Source: Sellimonas caecigallum (GTDB taxonomy: Bacteria > Bacillota > Clostridia > Lachnospirales > Lachnospiraceae). From it: a stretch of DNA of 64,000 nt. Position numbers and translations under genes: made by a program. A model generated the notes under the pieces. It did not search any database and was not told where the DNA came from. It saw only the letters and a list, made by a program, of their open reading frames with translations. The stretch spans positions 1,922,001 to 1,986,000 of the forward strand of contig NZ_CP173660.1 in assembly GCF_045038405.1 (NCBI RefSeq), read 5' to 3'. Of the stretch, positions 51,413 through 61,197 are shown in pieces. Position 1 is the stretch's first letter. The number at the start of each line of letters is the position of its first letter.

Positions 51413-51796
51413 ATGAAAGAAATTATCATAGAGATTGATTTTAACAGTGATGAAGCAATCTACATGCAGCTTCGCAATCAGATCATCATGGGCATCGCTG
51501 TTGCGGAGATCCAGGAGGGAGATTCCCTTCCGTCAGTGCGAAAACTGTCTGAGAAGATCGGAGTCAATATGCATACGGTCAACAAAGCTTACTCCGTGTT
51601 GAAGCAGGAGGGGTTCATAAAGCTTGACCGTAGAAAAGGGGCGGTAATCGCAGTCAGCACCGACAAGCTGGAGGCGCTGGCGGATATGAAAAAGCAGCTC
51701 CGCCTGATACTGGCGCGGGGATGCTGCAGAAATATTACCAGGAATGAAGTACACGAGCTTGTGGATGAGATTTTCCAGGAATATCAGGCAGAATAA
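51413..51796 (+). CDS. GntR-family regulator, YtrA type
   Basis: A 127-residue regulator. The N-terminal winged helix has the GntR pattern AIYMQLRNQIIMGIAVAEIQ, LPSVRKLSEKIGVNMHTVNKAY and GFIKLDRRKGAVIA, with only a short helical tail, as in the YtrA subfamily. Relatives usually sit ahead of an ABC transporter or DUF1648 protein that they control. Here the next thing downstream is an IS110 element, so any natural partner may have been displaced. Start has GAGCGG upstream; the palindrome at the promoter is its likely own operator. Confidence 0.9.
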   Translation: MKEIIIEIDFNSDEAIYMQLRNQIIMGIAVAEIQEGDSLPSVRKLSEKIGVNMHTVNKAYSVLKQEGFIKLDRRKGAVIAVSTDKLEALADMKKQLRLILARGCCRNITRNEVHELVDEIFQEYQAE

Positions 51797-51935
51797 GAAA
51801 ATAGTCTGCAAATAAAAAGTCAAGCAGAAACAAGCAGAAATTAATGAACTTTGAAAATTTTATACAGGTTGAAAAAAGGGTATCATAACAAGACCACCGC
51901 AGTGTGCTGGTCTGAAGCAAAGTATGGGATTGAAA

Positions 51936-53153
51936 TCAGCTTTCTTTGGATTCTTCCAGAGAAGCAAGGTATTCCCTTACCCGTCCGTAATAAATGCGGA
52001 GGAACTTATTGGCTCCGGCAGTCATATAGACATAATACGGCTTGCCTTCTGAGCGTTTTTTGTCCATGAAGGTATAGACCGGATCATCTATCGGAGAACG
52101 TTTGATCAATCCGTCCATGATCTGAAACAGAGTTTTGCGCAGGCTTGGAGAGCCTTTCTTTGAAGTGCGTACGCTTTTCTGGTTGTGTTTTCCTGAATCA
52201 TTTTTACCAGGATCGACACCGGCAAAAGCGGTAAGCGCTTCTCTGTGAGTGAAACGGGTAACGTCTCCAATCTCAGCCATAAGCTGGGGTCCAAGGGATG
52301 TGCCGACACCGTTCATTGCCATAACGACCGGATATTCCGGGAGCGTGGCGGCGGTCTGATCCATTTTAAGGCGGAGAGCCTCCACTGTCTGGGAAGCGGT
52401 GTTCAGCATCGTGACAGCCTGGCGTATCAGCGCCTTTGTGCTGTCATCTTTCGGAAATACGGCGATCAGGTCAGAAGAGCTCTGATAGATCGTTTCCGCC
52501 TTTGAGGCACTGAAATTATAACCGTTGCGTTTGCACCACTTCCGGTAATGCTCTGTAAAGGATTGCAGAGACTTGCCGCGTACACAGTCCACATGCCAGT
52601 AGGTGTAGACGAAGTCCACCCATTTTTGGGAGCCATCACTGCGGGCAGGGCTGTCAAAGAAGTCATTGGCACCGGGATAGGTTTGATCCAGAAGGGAAAT
52701 GAGGTTGTTTTTCATGGCAGTTTTCTGGTCCATATAAAAACCGAACTGCCGGTTCATGGTTTTGAGTTGATTGCGCGTTTTATCCATGCTTCCATATTGC
52801 TTTAGTTTTGCCCAGCGGTCAAGAGCATAACGGGCGATTTTTTTCGAATCCGCTTTATCTGTCTTTGGAGTACGCAGAGAGTCATCCCCGAAATCCCGGA
52901 TCAGGATGGGATTGACAGCGCTGACAAAGATGCCTGCGTCAGAAAGCCAGTTGGCAACCGGTTCATAGTATCTGCCGGTATGCTCCATACAAACTTTGGT
53001 TTCGCCGTCAAGGCTTTTGATCTGCTCAATAAGAGCGTCGATAGCAGATTGGGTGTGGGGAATGTCACAGGGCGGCATAAGGACCACATCGCCGGGCCTG
53101 CGGATAGTGACAGTACTTTTTCCTTTGGAAACATCGATACCAACAGCGTTCAT
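51936..53153 (-). CDS. IS110-family transposase (DEDD/RuvC-like recombinase)
   Basis: A 405-residue site-specific recombinase. The N-terminal RuvC-like DEDD domain starts NAVGIDVSKGKST (first Asp), with Glu in VCMEHTGRYYEP and the last Asp residues in PKTDKADSKKIA. The C-terminal Transposase_20 domain includes MNGVGTSLGPQL and AFAGVDPGKNDSGK with the conserved Ser. Start at 53153 follows AGAGGAG; longer upstream codons are rejected. Family members are guided by a bridge RNA made from the non-coding end next to the gene. The gene appears intact, so the element may be active. Confidence 0.93.
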   Translation of the reverse strand: MNAVGIDVSKGKSTVTIRRPGDVVLMPPCDIPHTQSAIDALIEQIKSLDGETKVCMEHTGRYYEPVANWLSDAGIFVSAVNPILIRDFGDDSLRTPKTDKADSKKIARYALDRWAKLKQYGSMDKTRNQLKTMNRQFGFYMDQKTAMKNNLISLLDQTYPGANDFFDSPARSDGSQKWVDFVYTYWHVDCVRGKSLQSFTEHYRKWCKRNGYNFSASKAETIYQSSSDLIAVFPKDDSTKALIRQAVTMLNTASQTVEALRLKMDQTAATLPEYPVVMAMNGVGTSLGPQLMAEIGDVTRFTHREALTAFAGVDPGKNDSGKHNQKSVRTSKKGSPSLRKTLFQIMDGLIKRSPIDDPVYTFMDKKRSEGKPYYVYMTAGANKFLRIYYGRVREYLASLEESKES

Positions 53154-53189
53154 GATAAAAACTCCTCTCTTTGAAATGATTAGCAATGG

Positions 53190-53383
53190 TCAATACCAGA
53201 TTTACTCATTGCCTATTCAATCTACTGGGGATTTCACACGAACGAGGGTTCAACCTGCGTAAAACGAATGCTGCGAATGAGGGCTGGTTGGCTGACTATT
53301 TTACGGACGTTAAGTCCTAGTAGAAGGTGGCCAGACCTATTGCCATACTCATTCTAACAGCTTAAGCAACAAGATGGGTAATT
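53190..53383 (-). ncRNA. Candidate bridge RNA of the IS110 element
   Basis: The non-coding region upstream of the transposase is where IS110-group elements encode their bridge RNA. On the minus strand it can form an internal-loop hairpin: ACTA with TAGT (53295-53298 and 53318-53321) around GGAC with GTCC (53305-53308 and 53314-53317), leaving an asymmetric bulge at 53299-53304. There is a second structured part with repeated CGAA(C/T)GAGGG at about 53240-53249 and 53274-53283. No open reading frame fills it. Limits, and the assignment of target- and donor-binding loops, are not resolved. Confidence 0.42.
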
Positions 53384-53441
53384 CCTTACTGGCTGTAAGG
53401 GGTATTAACCATAAATATATTGTAGTAGCAGGAGGAAACGA

Positions 53442-55889
53442 ATGGAAATAAATTACACAGAACAGGCAAAGGAGACGCTGACAGCAGCGAAAAATTATGC
53501 GAAAGAGCTGAAGCATCCTTACATCGGGACGGAGCATCTGCTTCTTGGACTTTGCACGGTGTATTCAGGAGTGGCGGCTCAGGTTCTGGAAATGAATGGA
53601 CTGAGAAAAGAAGAGATATTAAAAGTAGTAGGGGAACTTGTATCTCCTGTCGGGGAAACATCCGGCAAGACACCGGAGGAAAGCCCAAGGCTTCTTTTTA
53701 TACTGGAAGAAAGCGCAGGGGAAGCGGAGAAACTCCGCTCGAAAAAGATAGGGACGGAGCACCTGCTCCTTGCTGTGGTACATGATGTGGAGTGTGTGGC
53801 GGCAAGAATTCTGATCACTTTGAATGTAAATCTGCAGAAAGTGCTGCAGGACATCCTGTTTGCCATCGGAGAGAATCCGAAAGCATATATGGAAAAGAAT
53901 GAAAACGGCAATAAAGCGGGTGTTCTGGAGCAGTACTGTACCGATCTGACAGAACAGGCGGCAGAAGGACATCTCGATCCGGTCATCGGCCGAGAAGATG
54001 AGATGACGAGGCTGATGCAGATCTTAAGCCGGAGGACAAAGAACAACCCGTGTATGGTCGGAGAGCCAGGAGTCGGAAAGACGGCTATCATTGAAGGTGT
54101 GGCTGCTCGTATCGCGAAAGAGGCGGTGCCGGAGAAGATGAAGGATAAGAGAATCCTCTCCCTTGATCTGGCAGCGCTTATTGCAGGATCCAAGTACCGT
54201 GGAGAATTTGAAGAAAGGATGAAACGTCTCGTGGCGGAGGTAAAGTCCGAAGGGAACATCATTTTGTTTCTGGACGAGCTTCACACGGTCGTGGGGGCAG
54301 GAGGTGCAGAAGGCGCCATGGACGCCTCCAATATCCTGAAACCATCGCTGGCAAGAGGGGAGATCCAGCTGATCGGAGCCACGACTATTACCGAGTACAG
54401 AAAATATATCGAGAAGGATGCAGCACTGGAAAGAAGATTTCAGCCTGTCATGGTAGAAGAGCCTTCCAAAGAAGAATCAATCCGGATCCTTCAAGGATTG
54501 AAGCAAAAGTATGAGGAGCATCACAAAGTCGTCATCAGCCAAGAAGCGCTGGAGGCAGCTGTCATGCTCTCAGACCGGTACATCAGTGACCGCTTCCTGC
54601 CGGATAAAGCCATCGACGTTCTCGATGAGGCATGTTCCAAAGCTGCTCTGAAAGGATACAAAGTGCCGGAGTCCGCAGAAAAGCTGGAAAGTTTGTGGAA
54701 GTCGGCAGGGCAGGAACTGGAACTGGCCGTGAAAGAAGGAAGGATGGCGGAAGCTTCCCTTTTGATGAGGGAGAGAGAAGAGACAAAGAAAAAACTTGAT
54801 CAGGCCAAAAAACGCATGGCAAGACAGCAGAAAAATAAAAGCACTGTCCTTACGGACAATGAGATTGCCGAGGTAGTGGCAGAGTGGACAAAGATACCAG
54901 TCAAGAAGCTGGCTCAGACAGAGAGCGAAAGACTGAAAAAGCTGGAACAGGTGCTGCACAAACGAGTCATTGGACAGAACGATGCAGTAACCGCTGTGGC
55001 CAAGGCAGTCAAAAGAGGAAGAGTAGGCCTGAAAGACCCGACACGGCCGGTGGGATCATTTTTGTTCCTCGGACCTACAGGAGTGGGAAAGACAGAACTT
55101 TCCAAGGCTCTGGCGGAGGCTCTTTTCGGAGCCGAGGAAGCTATGATCCGGATCGATATGTCCGAGTACATGGAGAAACATAGTGTCTCCAAAATGATCG
55201 GATCCCCTCCGGGATATGTGGGACATGAAGATGGAGGCCAGCTCAGTGAAAAAGTCCGCAGACATCCGTATTCTGTCGTGTTGTTTGATGAGATAGAGAA
55301 AGCGCACCCGGATGTATTCAATATCCTGCTCCAGGTTCTGGACGACGGACATATCACAGATTCTCAGGGACGCAAGATCGATTTCTCTAATACAGTTATT
55401 ATCATGACGTCCAACGCAGGCGCACAGGCTATTGTGGATGCAAAACGGCTCGGTTTCAATGCGGTTCAGGACGAGAAAGAAGATTACAAAAAAATGCAGT
55501 CCAATGTCATGGATGAGGTTAAGCGTCTTTTCCGTCCGGAATTTTTGAACCGAATCGATGAGATCATCGTTTTCCATGCTCTGACAGAAAAGGATCTGCA
55601 GCAGATTGTAGGGCTTCTTTGCAAAGATCTCATCAAACGGGCAAAAGAGCAGCTTGATATCACGCTGAAAATCCGTGACTCTGTGAAGAAGGCCATTGCA
55701 GAAAAAGGAAATGACAGAAAATACGGCGCCCGCCCGCTTCGCCGTGCGCTTCAAAGTGAACTGGAAGATCCTATGACAGAAGCGATCTTAAACGGTGAGA
55801 TCAAGAGGGGAGACACAGTGGAAGCGGGAATGTCCAGAAAGCAGATAAAGTTTACGAAAGTAAATGTCCAGGATAAGGAAGAACATTAA
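53442..55889 (+). CDS. clpC: ATP-dependent Clp protease ATP-binding subunit ClpC
   Basis: An 815-residue AAA+ unfoldase feeding substrates to ClpP. The double N-domain spans about 1-145. D1 has Walker A GEPGVGKT (about 207-214) and Walker B ILFLDELH. The UVR-containing middle domain, about 415-450 (KEGRMAEASLLMRERE), marks it as ClpC. D2 has Walker A GPTGVGKT near 544 and a ClpP-docking-type loop region. AGGAGG precedes the start. Unlike Bacillus, ctsR, mcsA and mcsB are not next to it. Upstream lies the IS110 element; downstream it overlaps an MNT-domain gene by one base. Confidence 0.95.
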   Translation: MEINYTEQAKETLTAAKNYAKELKHPYIGTEHLLLGLCTVYSGVAAQVLEMNGLRKEEILKVVGELVSPVGETSGKTPEESPRLLFILEESAGEAEKLRSKKIGTEHLLLAVVHDVECVAARILITLNVNLQKVLQDILFAIGENPKAYMEKNENGNKAGVLEQYCTDLTEQAAEGHLDPVIGREDEMTRLMQILSRRTKNNPCMVGEPGVGKTAIIEGVAARIAKEAVPEKMKDKRILSLDLAALIAGSKYRGEFEERMKRLVAEVKSEGNIILFLDELHTVVGAGGAEGAMDASNILKPSLARGEIQLIGATTITEYRKYIEKDAALERRFQPVMVEEPSKEESIRILQGLKQKYEEHHKVVISQEALEAAVMLSDRYISDRFLPDKAIDVLDEACSKAALKGYKVPESAEKLESLWKSAGQELELAVKEGRMAEASLLMREREETKKKLDQAKKRMARQQKNKSTVLTDNEIAEVVAEWTKIPVKKLAQTESERLKKLEQVLHKRVIGQNDAVTAVAKAVKRGRVGLKDPTRPVGSFLFLGPTGVGKTELSKALAEALFGAEEAMIRIDMSEYMEKHSVSKMIGSPPGYVGHEDGGQLSEKVRRHPYSVVLFDEIEKAHPDVFNILLQVLDDGHITDSQGRKIDFSNTVIIMTSNAGAQAIVDAKRLGFNAVQDEKEDYKKMQSNVMDEVKRLFRPEFLNRIDEIIVFHALTEKDLQQIVGLLCKDLIKRAKEQLDITLKIRDSVKKAIAEKGNDRKYGARPLRRALQSELEDPMTEAILNGEIKRGDTVEAGMSRKQIKFTKVNVQDKEEH

Positions 55890-56263
55890 TGAAAACAGAG
55901 AAAAGGGCAACAGTTTTTCGTGATGTATATGCAAATCTACCAGATAGGTTTGTAAGGAAGATAGACTTGGATTTGAAATATATATTGGAAAAACAAATTC
56001 CAGGATTGCAAAGAGTGTATCTGTTTGGGAGCTGCGCTCGCAATGAAGTACGCAGCACAAGCGATATCGACATTCTCATTGTCACGGAGAAAAAACTGCA
56101 GGATCGCGGTCTGGCAGCAGATATTCGGTGGACACTTGATGAGGAGAAAGACGGAGTCAGGACGGATGTCGTCTTTATGAATGAAGAAACAAAAGTGGAA
56201 GCTTCTGTTTTTCATGCGGAATTGGACAGAGATAAGAAATTGATATTGGAGGTAAGAGGATGA
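55889..56263 (+). CDS. MNT-type nucleotidyltransferase (MntA-like)
   Basis: A 124-residue minimal nucleotidyltransferase. The active-site motif is complete: LFGSCARNEVRSTSDIDILI, i.e. GS-x2-R then D-x-D, with a third Asp in GVRTDVVFMN. In HEPN-MNT toxin-antitoxin pairs this protein adds AMP or polyA to the HEPN partner and silences it. The start codon shares a base with the clpC stop (TAATG), and its end overlaps the HEPN gene by four bases. All three are translationally coupled. Confidence 0.88.
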   Translation: MKTEKRATVFRDVYANLPDRFVRKIDLDLKYILEKQIPGLQRVYLFGSCARNEVRSTSDIDILIVTEKKLQDRGLAADIRWTLDEEKDGVRTDVVFMNEETKVEASVFHAELDRDKKLILEVRG

Positions 56264-56655
56264 TCAAAAATTCCTATATCGATATTGCGCAAAATGATCT
56301 GGAATATCTGGAATCGGTAGTAAAGAGCGGGAGCAAGTTTTATAATCAGCTCGCAGTACAGTGCCAGCAAGTGGCAGAAAAATATCTGAAAGGTTATCTG
56401 GATAAACTTCTTGTCGACGAAGACGTGTCTGATCTGCTCAGAAAGCATAATATGAAACGGATCGCTTCCAGGCTGAACGAGATGTATCCGGATCTTGATC
56501 TTGATACGATAGGACTCGCATATCTTACAGATTTTTATTTTGACGCGAGATATCCAGGAGACGATTTCTCGGTTGTCACAGAGAAAGAGTTTGGGAAATG
56601 TCTTGCCATCATGTATGATACAGTAGAAAAATTAAAGACACTGGACTTAGGATAG
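56260..56655 (+). CDS. HEPN-domain protein (HepT-like partner of MNT)
   Basis: A 131-residue all-helical protein of the HEPN family, with the typical FYNQLAVQCQQVAEKYLKG helix and FYFDARYPGDDF loop. HEPN toxins usually carry an R-x4-6-H RNase motif. I cannot find one: the sole His (His63) is two residues after Arg61 (LLRKHN), which is too close. It may thus be a non-nuclease, nucleotide-binding HEPN. GGAGGTAAGAGG upstream. A terminator follows, closing the clpC-MNT-HEPN operon. Confidence 0.85.
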   Translation: MIKNSYIDIAQNDLEYLESVVKSGSKFYNQLAVQCQQVAEKYLKGYLDKLLVDEDVSDLLRKHNMKRIASRLNEMYPDLDLDTIGLAYLTDFYFDARYPGDDFSVVTEKEFGKCLAIMYDTVEKLKTLDLG

Positions 56656-56682
56656 CACTTTTTATCTTACAAATCCAATTAG

Positions 56683-56742
56683 AAACATCTCCGCAGGAAT
56701 GGGACTTCAGAGCCTGTTTGATTTCTGCGGAGATGTTTTTTG
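56683..56742 (+). terminator. Intrinsic terminator of the clpC-MNT-HEPN operon
   Basis: AACATCTCCGCAG (56683-56695) pairs perfectly with CTGCGGAGATGTT (56725-56737), followed by further T residues. Confidence 0.93.
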
Positions 56743-56839
56743 AATCATTGTTTATTATTAGAAGATAGATCAATGAAAGCCAATAAGGAGATAAAATATA
56801 TAAAAAAGATATAAATTTTATTACAAAACAGAAAATAGC

Positions 56840-56868
56840 TGGCAAAAGAGATTCAGTTATTATATAAT
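56840..56868 (+). promoter_or_regulatory. Probable promoter for the beta-rich protein gene
   Basis: A perfect TATAAT (56863-56868) in a very AT-rich region, with a weak -35 (TGGCAA at 56840-56845, 17-base spacer). About 165 bases of AT-rich DNA between the preceding terminator and the gene hold nothing else. Confidence 0.5.
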
Positions 56869-56906
56869 ATGAAAAAACAAAAGAATACCATTAGGAGGAT
56901 TACAAA

Positions 56907-57320
56907 ATGGCTGCGGTAAAAGAATTATTGCGAGTAGAAAACGACGGGACTCTGAGCTTTGGAGATTACACGCTGACTTCCAAAACAAAACTGGAAAATT
57001 TTGAGTTCCAGGGCGATTTATATAAAGTAAAAACTTTTGCTGAAATTACAAAGTTAGAGAAAAATGGGATGTTAATCTATGAGTCTGTTCCAGGGACAGC
57101 GGTAGAAAAATTCAAAGCGACAGAAGATACGCTAGAATTTATCGTATCAGGAGAAAAAGACGTCCAGTTCACAGTGGAACTGGAAGCTGGCACAGAATAT
57201 ACAGTATATATGAACGACACAAATGTCGGAAAGATGAAGACAAATCTCAGCGGAAAGCTCAGCGTGAGTGCAGAATTAAATGCCGGTGCAGAAGTAAGTG
57301 TCAAAATTGTAAAAGCATAA
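56907..57320 (+). CDS. Beta-rich small protein of unknown function
   Basis: A 137-residue protein with alternating strand-like segments (TLSFGDYTLTSKTKLENFEF; GMLIYESVPGTAVEKF; VQFTVELEAGTEYTVYMNDT) and a C-terminus that suggests an Ig- or jelly-roll-like domain (SVSAELNAGAEVSVKIVKA). No signal peptide, cysteines or membrane segment. I do not recognise a family. It has its own AGGAGG site, promoter and terminator, so it is an independent gene and probably well expressed. Confidence 0.78.
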   Translation: MAAVKELLRVENDGTLSFGDYTLTSKTKLENFEFQGDLYKVKTFAEITKLEKNGMLIYESVPGTAVEKFKATEDTLEFIVSGEKDVQFTVELEAGTEYTVYMNDTNVGKMKTNLSGKLSVSAELNAGAEVSVKIVKA

Positions 57321-57342
57321 AAATATGTTTTAAGTGAGATGA

Positions 57343-57384
57343 AAAAGATCCTGCTAATGCCGTAAAGCGTTCGCAGGATCTTTT
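57343..57384 (+). terminator. Intrinsic terminator after the beta-rich protein gene
   Basis: AAAAGATCCTGC (57343-57354) pairs perfectly with GCAGGATCTTTT (57373-57384). Confidence 0.92.
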
Positions 57385-57552
57385 GCTTTCCATCAAACTG
57401 ATAAGAAATCCAAAGTAGTATACCATGCATTCTGAGATCCTTTCAATATACCTTGTATTTTCAGTACTATTATTATAAAATAGTAAAAAATTTTAACAAG
57501 ATAAATGTACTTGAGAACAGATTGATTACAATGAATAGATAGGGAGAAAACA

Positions 57553-58911
57553 ATGGCAAAAACGAAGAAAACCGTATTTTTCTGTCAGAACTGCGGACAC
57601 GAAGAAGCAAAATGGCTTGGTCAGTGCCCGGCCTGCAAAGAATGGAATACATTCGTGGAAGAAAAAGCGCTTCCGACAAAATCAGTAGGACAAGCAGAGC
57701 GAAAAAGGGCGGAAGTACTTTCCCTTTCGAATGTGAAGACAGTGGGGGAGGATCGGATCAAGACTGCTATGGAGGAACTGGACCGCGTTCTTGGGGGTGG
57801 TATCGTAAAGGGATCGCTTGTTCTCGTAGGAGGAGATCCGGGTATCGGAAAATCGACGTTGCTTCTTCAAGTGTGTCAGACACTTGGACAAAAAGGAGAG
57901 TCCGTTTTGTATATATCCGGTGAAGAGTCTGCACGCCAGATCAAACTGAGAGCGGACCGGATGGGGGAATTTTCTGAACATGTGGAGCTTCTTTGTGAGA
58001 CGAATCTTGAGAGCGTGGAAGATGTCATCAGGAACCGGAAACCAGGGATGGTAGTGATCGATTCTATTCAGACCATGTACAGTGAGGAAATTGGTTCTGC
58101 GCCGGGAAGCGTATCACAGGTGCGGGAAGCAACGAATACATTGATGCACCTGGCAAAAGGTCTCGGCATTACCATTTTTATCGTAGGACACGTGACAAAA
58201 GAAGGGACGGTGGCCGGCCCGAGAGTACTGGAACATATGGTGGACACGGTTTTGTACTTTGAAGGAGACAGGCACGCTTCCTACAGAATCTTGCGGGGCG
58301 TCAAAAACAGATTTGGATCGACCAATGAAATCGGAGTGTTTGAGATGAGAGAAAATGGTCTGAAAGAAGTGAAGAATCCATCAGAATTTATGCTGAATGG
58401 ACGCCCGGAGAACGCCTCCGGGTCTGTGGTGGCCTGTTCTATGGAAGGAACCCGTCCGATTCTTCTGGAAATCCAGGCCCTCGTCTGTCATACAAATTTC
58501 GGAATGCCAAGAAGAACGGCAGCAGGGACAGATTATAATCGAGTGAATCTTCTCATGGCAGTACTGGAAAAGCGTCTCGGTATGCCATTGGGAGACTGTG
58601 ATGCTTATGTCAATATTGCGGGAGGAATCAAGATGAATGAACCTGCCATCGATCTTGGTATCGTGATGGCGCTTGTATCAAGCTATCAAAACAGGCCTGT
58701 GGACGAGCACACAGTTGTCTTTGGAGAAGTTGGCTTAAGCGGCGAAGTAAGGGCCGTCAGCATGGCAAAACAGCGAGTGATGGAAGCAAAAAAACTTGGG
58801 TTTAACACGTGCGTGATCCCGGAAGTATCAAAAGAAACAGTGGGAAACATAGATGGAATGAAGATTGTGGGAGTCAGCAATGTTGGAGAAGCAATTTCGT
58901 ACTTCAGATAG
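57553..58911 (+). CDS. radA: DNA repair protein RadA
   Basis: A 452-residue RecA-like helicase that helps branch migration in recombination. A zinc finger with Cys11, Cys14, Cys25 and Cys28 (CQNCGHEEAKWLGQCPAC) precedes the ATPase core. The core has Walker A GGDPGIGKST (about 92-101), the RadA-specific KNRFGSTNE (about 250) and a C-terminal Lon-protease-like domain without protease function. Upstream DNA (57385-57552) is AT-rich with TATAAA at 57474, but I cannot fix a promoter. A terminator follows. Confidence 0.96.
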   Translation: MAKTKKTVFFCQNCGHEEAKWLGQCPACKEWNTFVEEKALPTKSVGQAERKRAEVLSLSNVKTVGEDRIKTAMEELDRVLGGGIVKGSLVLVGGDPGIGKSTLLLQVCQTLGQKGESVLYISGEESARQIKLRADRMGEFSEHVELLCETNLESVEDVIRNRKPGMVVIDSIQTMYSEEIGSAPGSVSQVREATNTLMHLAKGLGITIFIVGHVTKEGTVAGPRVLEHMVDTVLYFEGDRHASYRILRGVKNRFGSTNEIGVFEMRENGLKEVKNPSEFMLNGRPENASGSVVACSMEGTRPILLEIQALVCHTNFGMPRRTAAGTDYNRVNLLMAVLEKRLGMPLGDCDAYVNIAGGIKMNEPAIDLGIVMALVSSYQNRPVDEHTVVFGEVGLSGEVRAVSMAKQRVMEAKKLGFNTCVIPEVSKETVGNIDGMKIVGVSNVGEAISYFR

Positions 58912-58927
58912 TCGGTTTTGTGTATTC

Positions 58928-58966
58928 AGGTCTGAGATTTTTTTCAGAAATGCTCAGACCTCTTTT
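58928..58966 (+). terminator. Intrinsic terminator of radA
   Basis: AGGTCTGAG (58928-58936) pairs perfectly with CTCAGACCT (58953-58961), followed by CTTTT. Confidence 0.85.
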
Positions 58967-59037
58967 CCGGTTATCAGACCTTGCAATGCGGCAAAACATC
59001 TTCTCCGAAAAAAATCAAAAAAAGTAGAAAAAAGGTG

Positions 59038-59066
59038 TTGACATTTATAAGGAGGGATGATAGGAT
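59038..59066 (+). promoter_or_regulatory. rRNA operon promoter P1
   Basis: TTGACA (59038-59043), 17-base spacer, TAGGAT (59061-59066), preceded by an A-rich tract resembling an UP element. The 164 bases to P2 hold no gene. Confidence 0.75.
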
Positions 59067-59201
59067 ATAACACGTTCCGCTGATAAACACCGCGGGACAA
59101 ACCGCTAAGTACCGGGCTTCCCGGGAATGTTCCCATCCCTCTGGTTCAGAGAGAACGGGAAAGATGCTTCGAAAAAAGTCAAAAAAACTTGAAAAAAGTT
59201 C

Positions 59202-59230
59202 TTGACAAAAACGAAGCGATGTGGTAATCT
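59202..59230 (+). promoter_or_regulatory. rRNA operon promoter P2
   Basis: TTGACA (59202-59207), 17-base spacer, TAATCT (59225-59230), again with an A-rich tract just upstream. Both promoters share the layout TCAAAAAAA...GAAAAAAG...TTGACA, so P1 and P2 look like a duplication. Tandem promoters are usual for rRNA operons. Confidence 0.82.
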
Positions 59231-59272
59231 AATATAGCTGTCGCGAGACGGCGAACGGAACTTTGATAACTG

Positions 59273-59292
59273 AACAATAGACAACGATCCCT
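59273..59292 (+). other. 16S rRNA processing-stem, 5' strand (partner 60939-60957)
   Basis: This leader segment, beginning AACAATAGACAACG, is complementary to 60939-60957 just after 16S, with one extra A bulged. The long stem brings the 16S ends together and is the expected RNase III cleavage site. Confidence 0.85.
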
Positions 59293-59390
59293 GAAAATTC
59301 AAGAGAATTATTCAGAACAGAGCGAAAGCTCACAAACCAAAACAGTAAAGGGATAGATTAGCCAAAGGTTGATCTTGAACCGAGCAAACA

Positions 59391-61078
<1,688 letters not shown>

Positions 61079-61197
61079 TTCTGGTGGCGATGCGCTGAGG
61101 GGAAACACCCGTACCCATCCCGAACACGATGGTTAAGACCTCAGCGGCCGATGGTACTGCACTGGAGACGGTGTGGGAGAGCAGGTGGCCGCCAGAA
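61079..61197 (+). rRNA. rrf: 5S ribosomal RNA, located between 16S and 23S
   Basis: A complete 5S rRNA of about 119 bases. The ends pair (TTCTGGTGGC with GCCGCCAGAA). The conserved loop-B/C region CACCCGTACCCATCCCGAACAC and the loop-E/D region (GATGGTACTGC, TGGGAGAGCAGG) are present, read here in parts. Its position before 23S rather than after it is unusual. Confidence 0.95.

Larger units (their letters stand above)
51884..53405 (+). mobile_element. IS110-family insertion sequence (ends inferred)
   Basis: One transposase gene on the minus strand plus about 250 bases of non-coding DNA before it. The ends are inferred from a repeated GGGTAT at 51878-51883 and 53400-53405, which would flank and close the element, giving about 1.5 kb, normal for IS110. 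Just inside each proposed end is a small hairpin: AGACCA/TGGTCT (51891-51913) and CCTTAC/GTAAGG (53384-53400). IS110 elements lack long terminal inverted repeats, as here. Joining the flanks would place TTGAAA (51869) upstream of the clpC leader. Exact ends may differ by a few bases. Confidence 0.75.
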
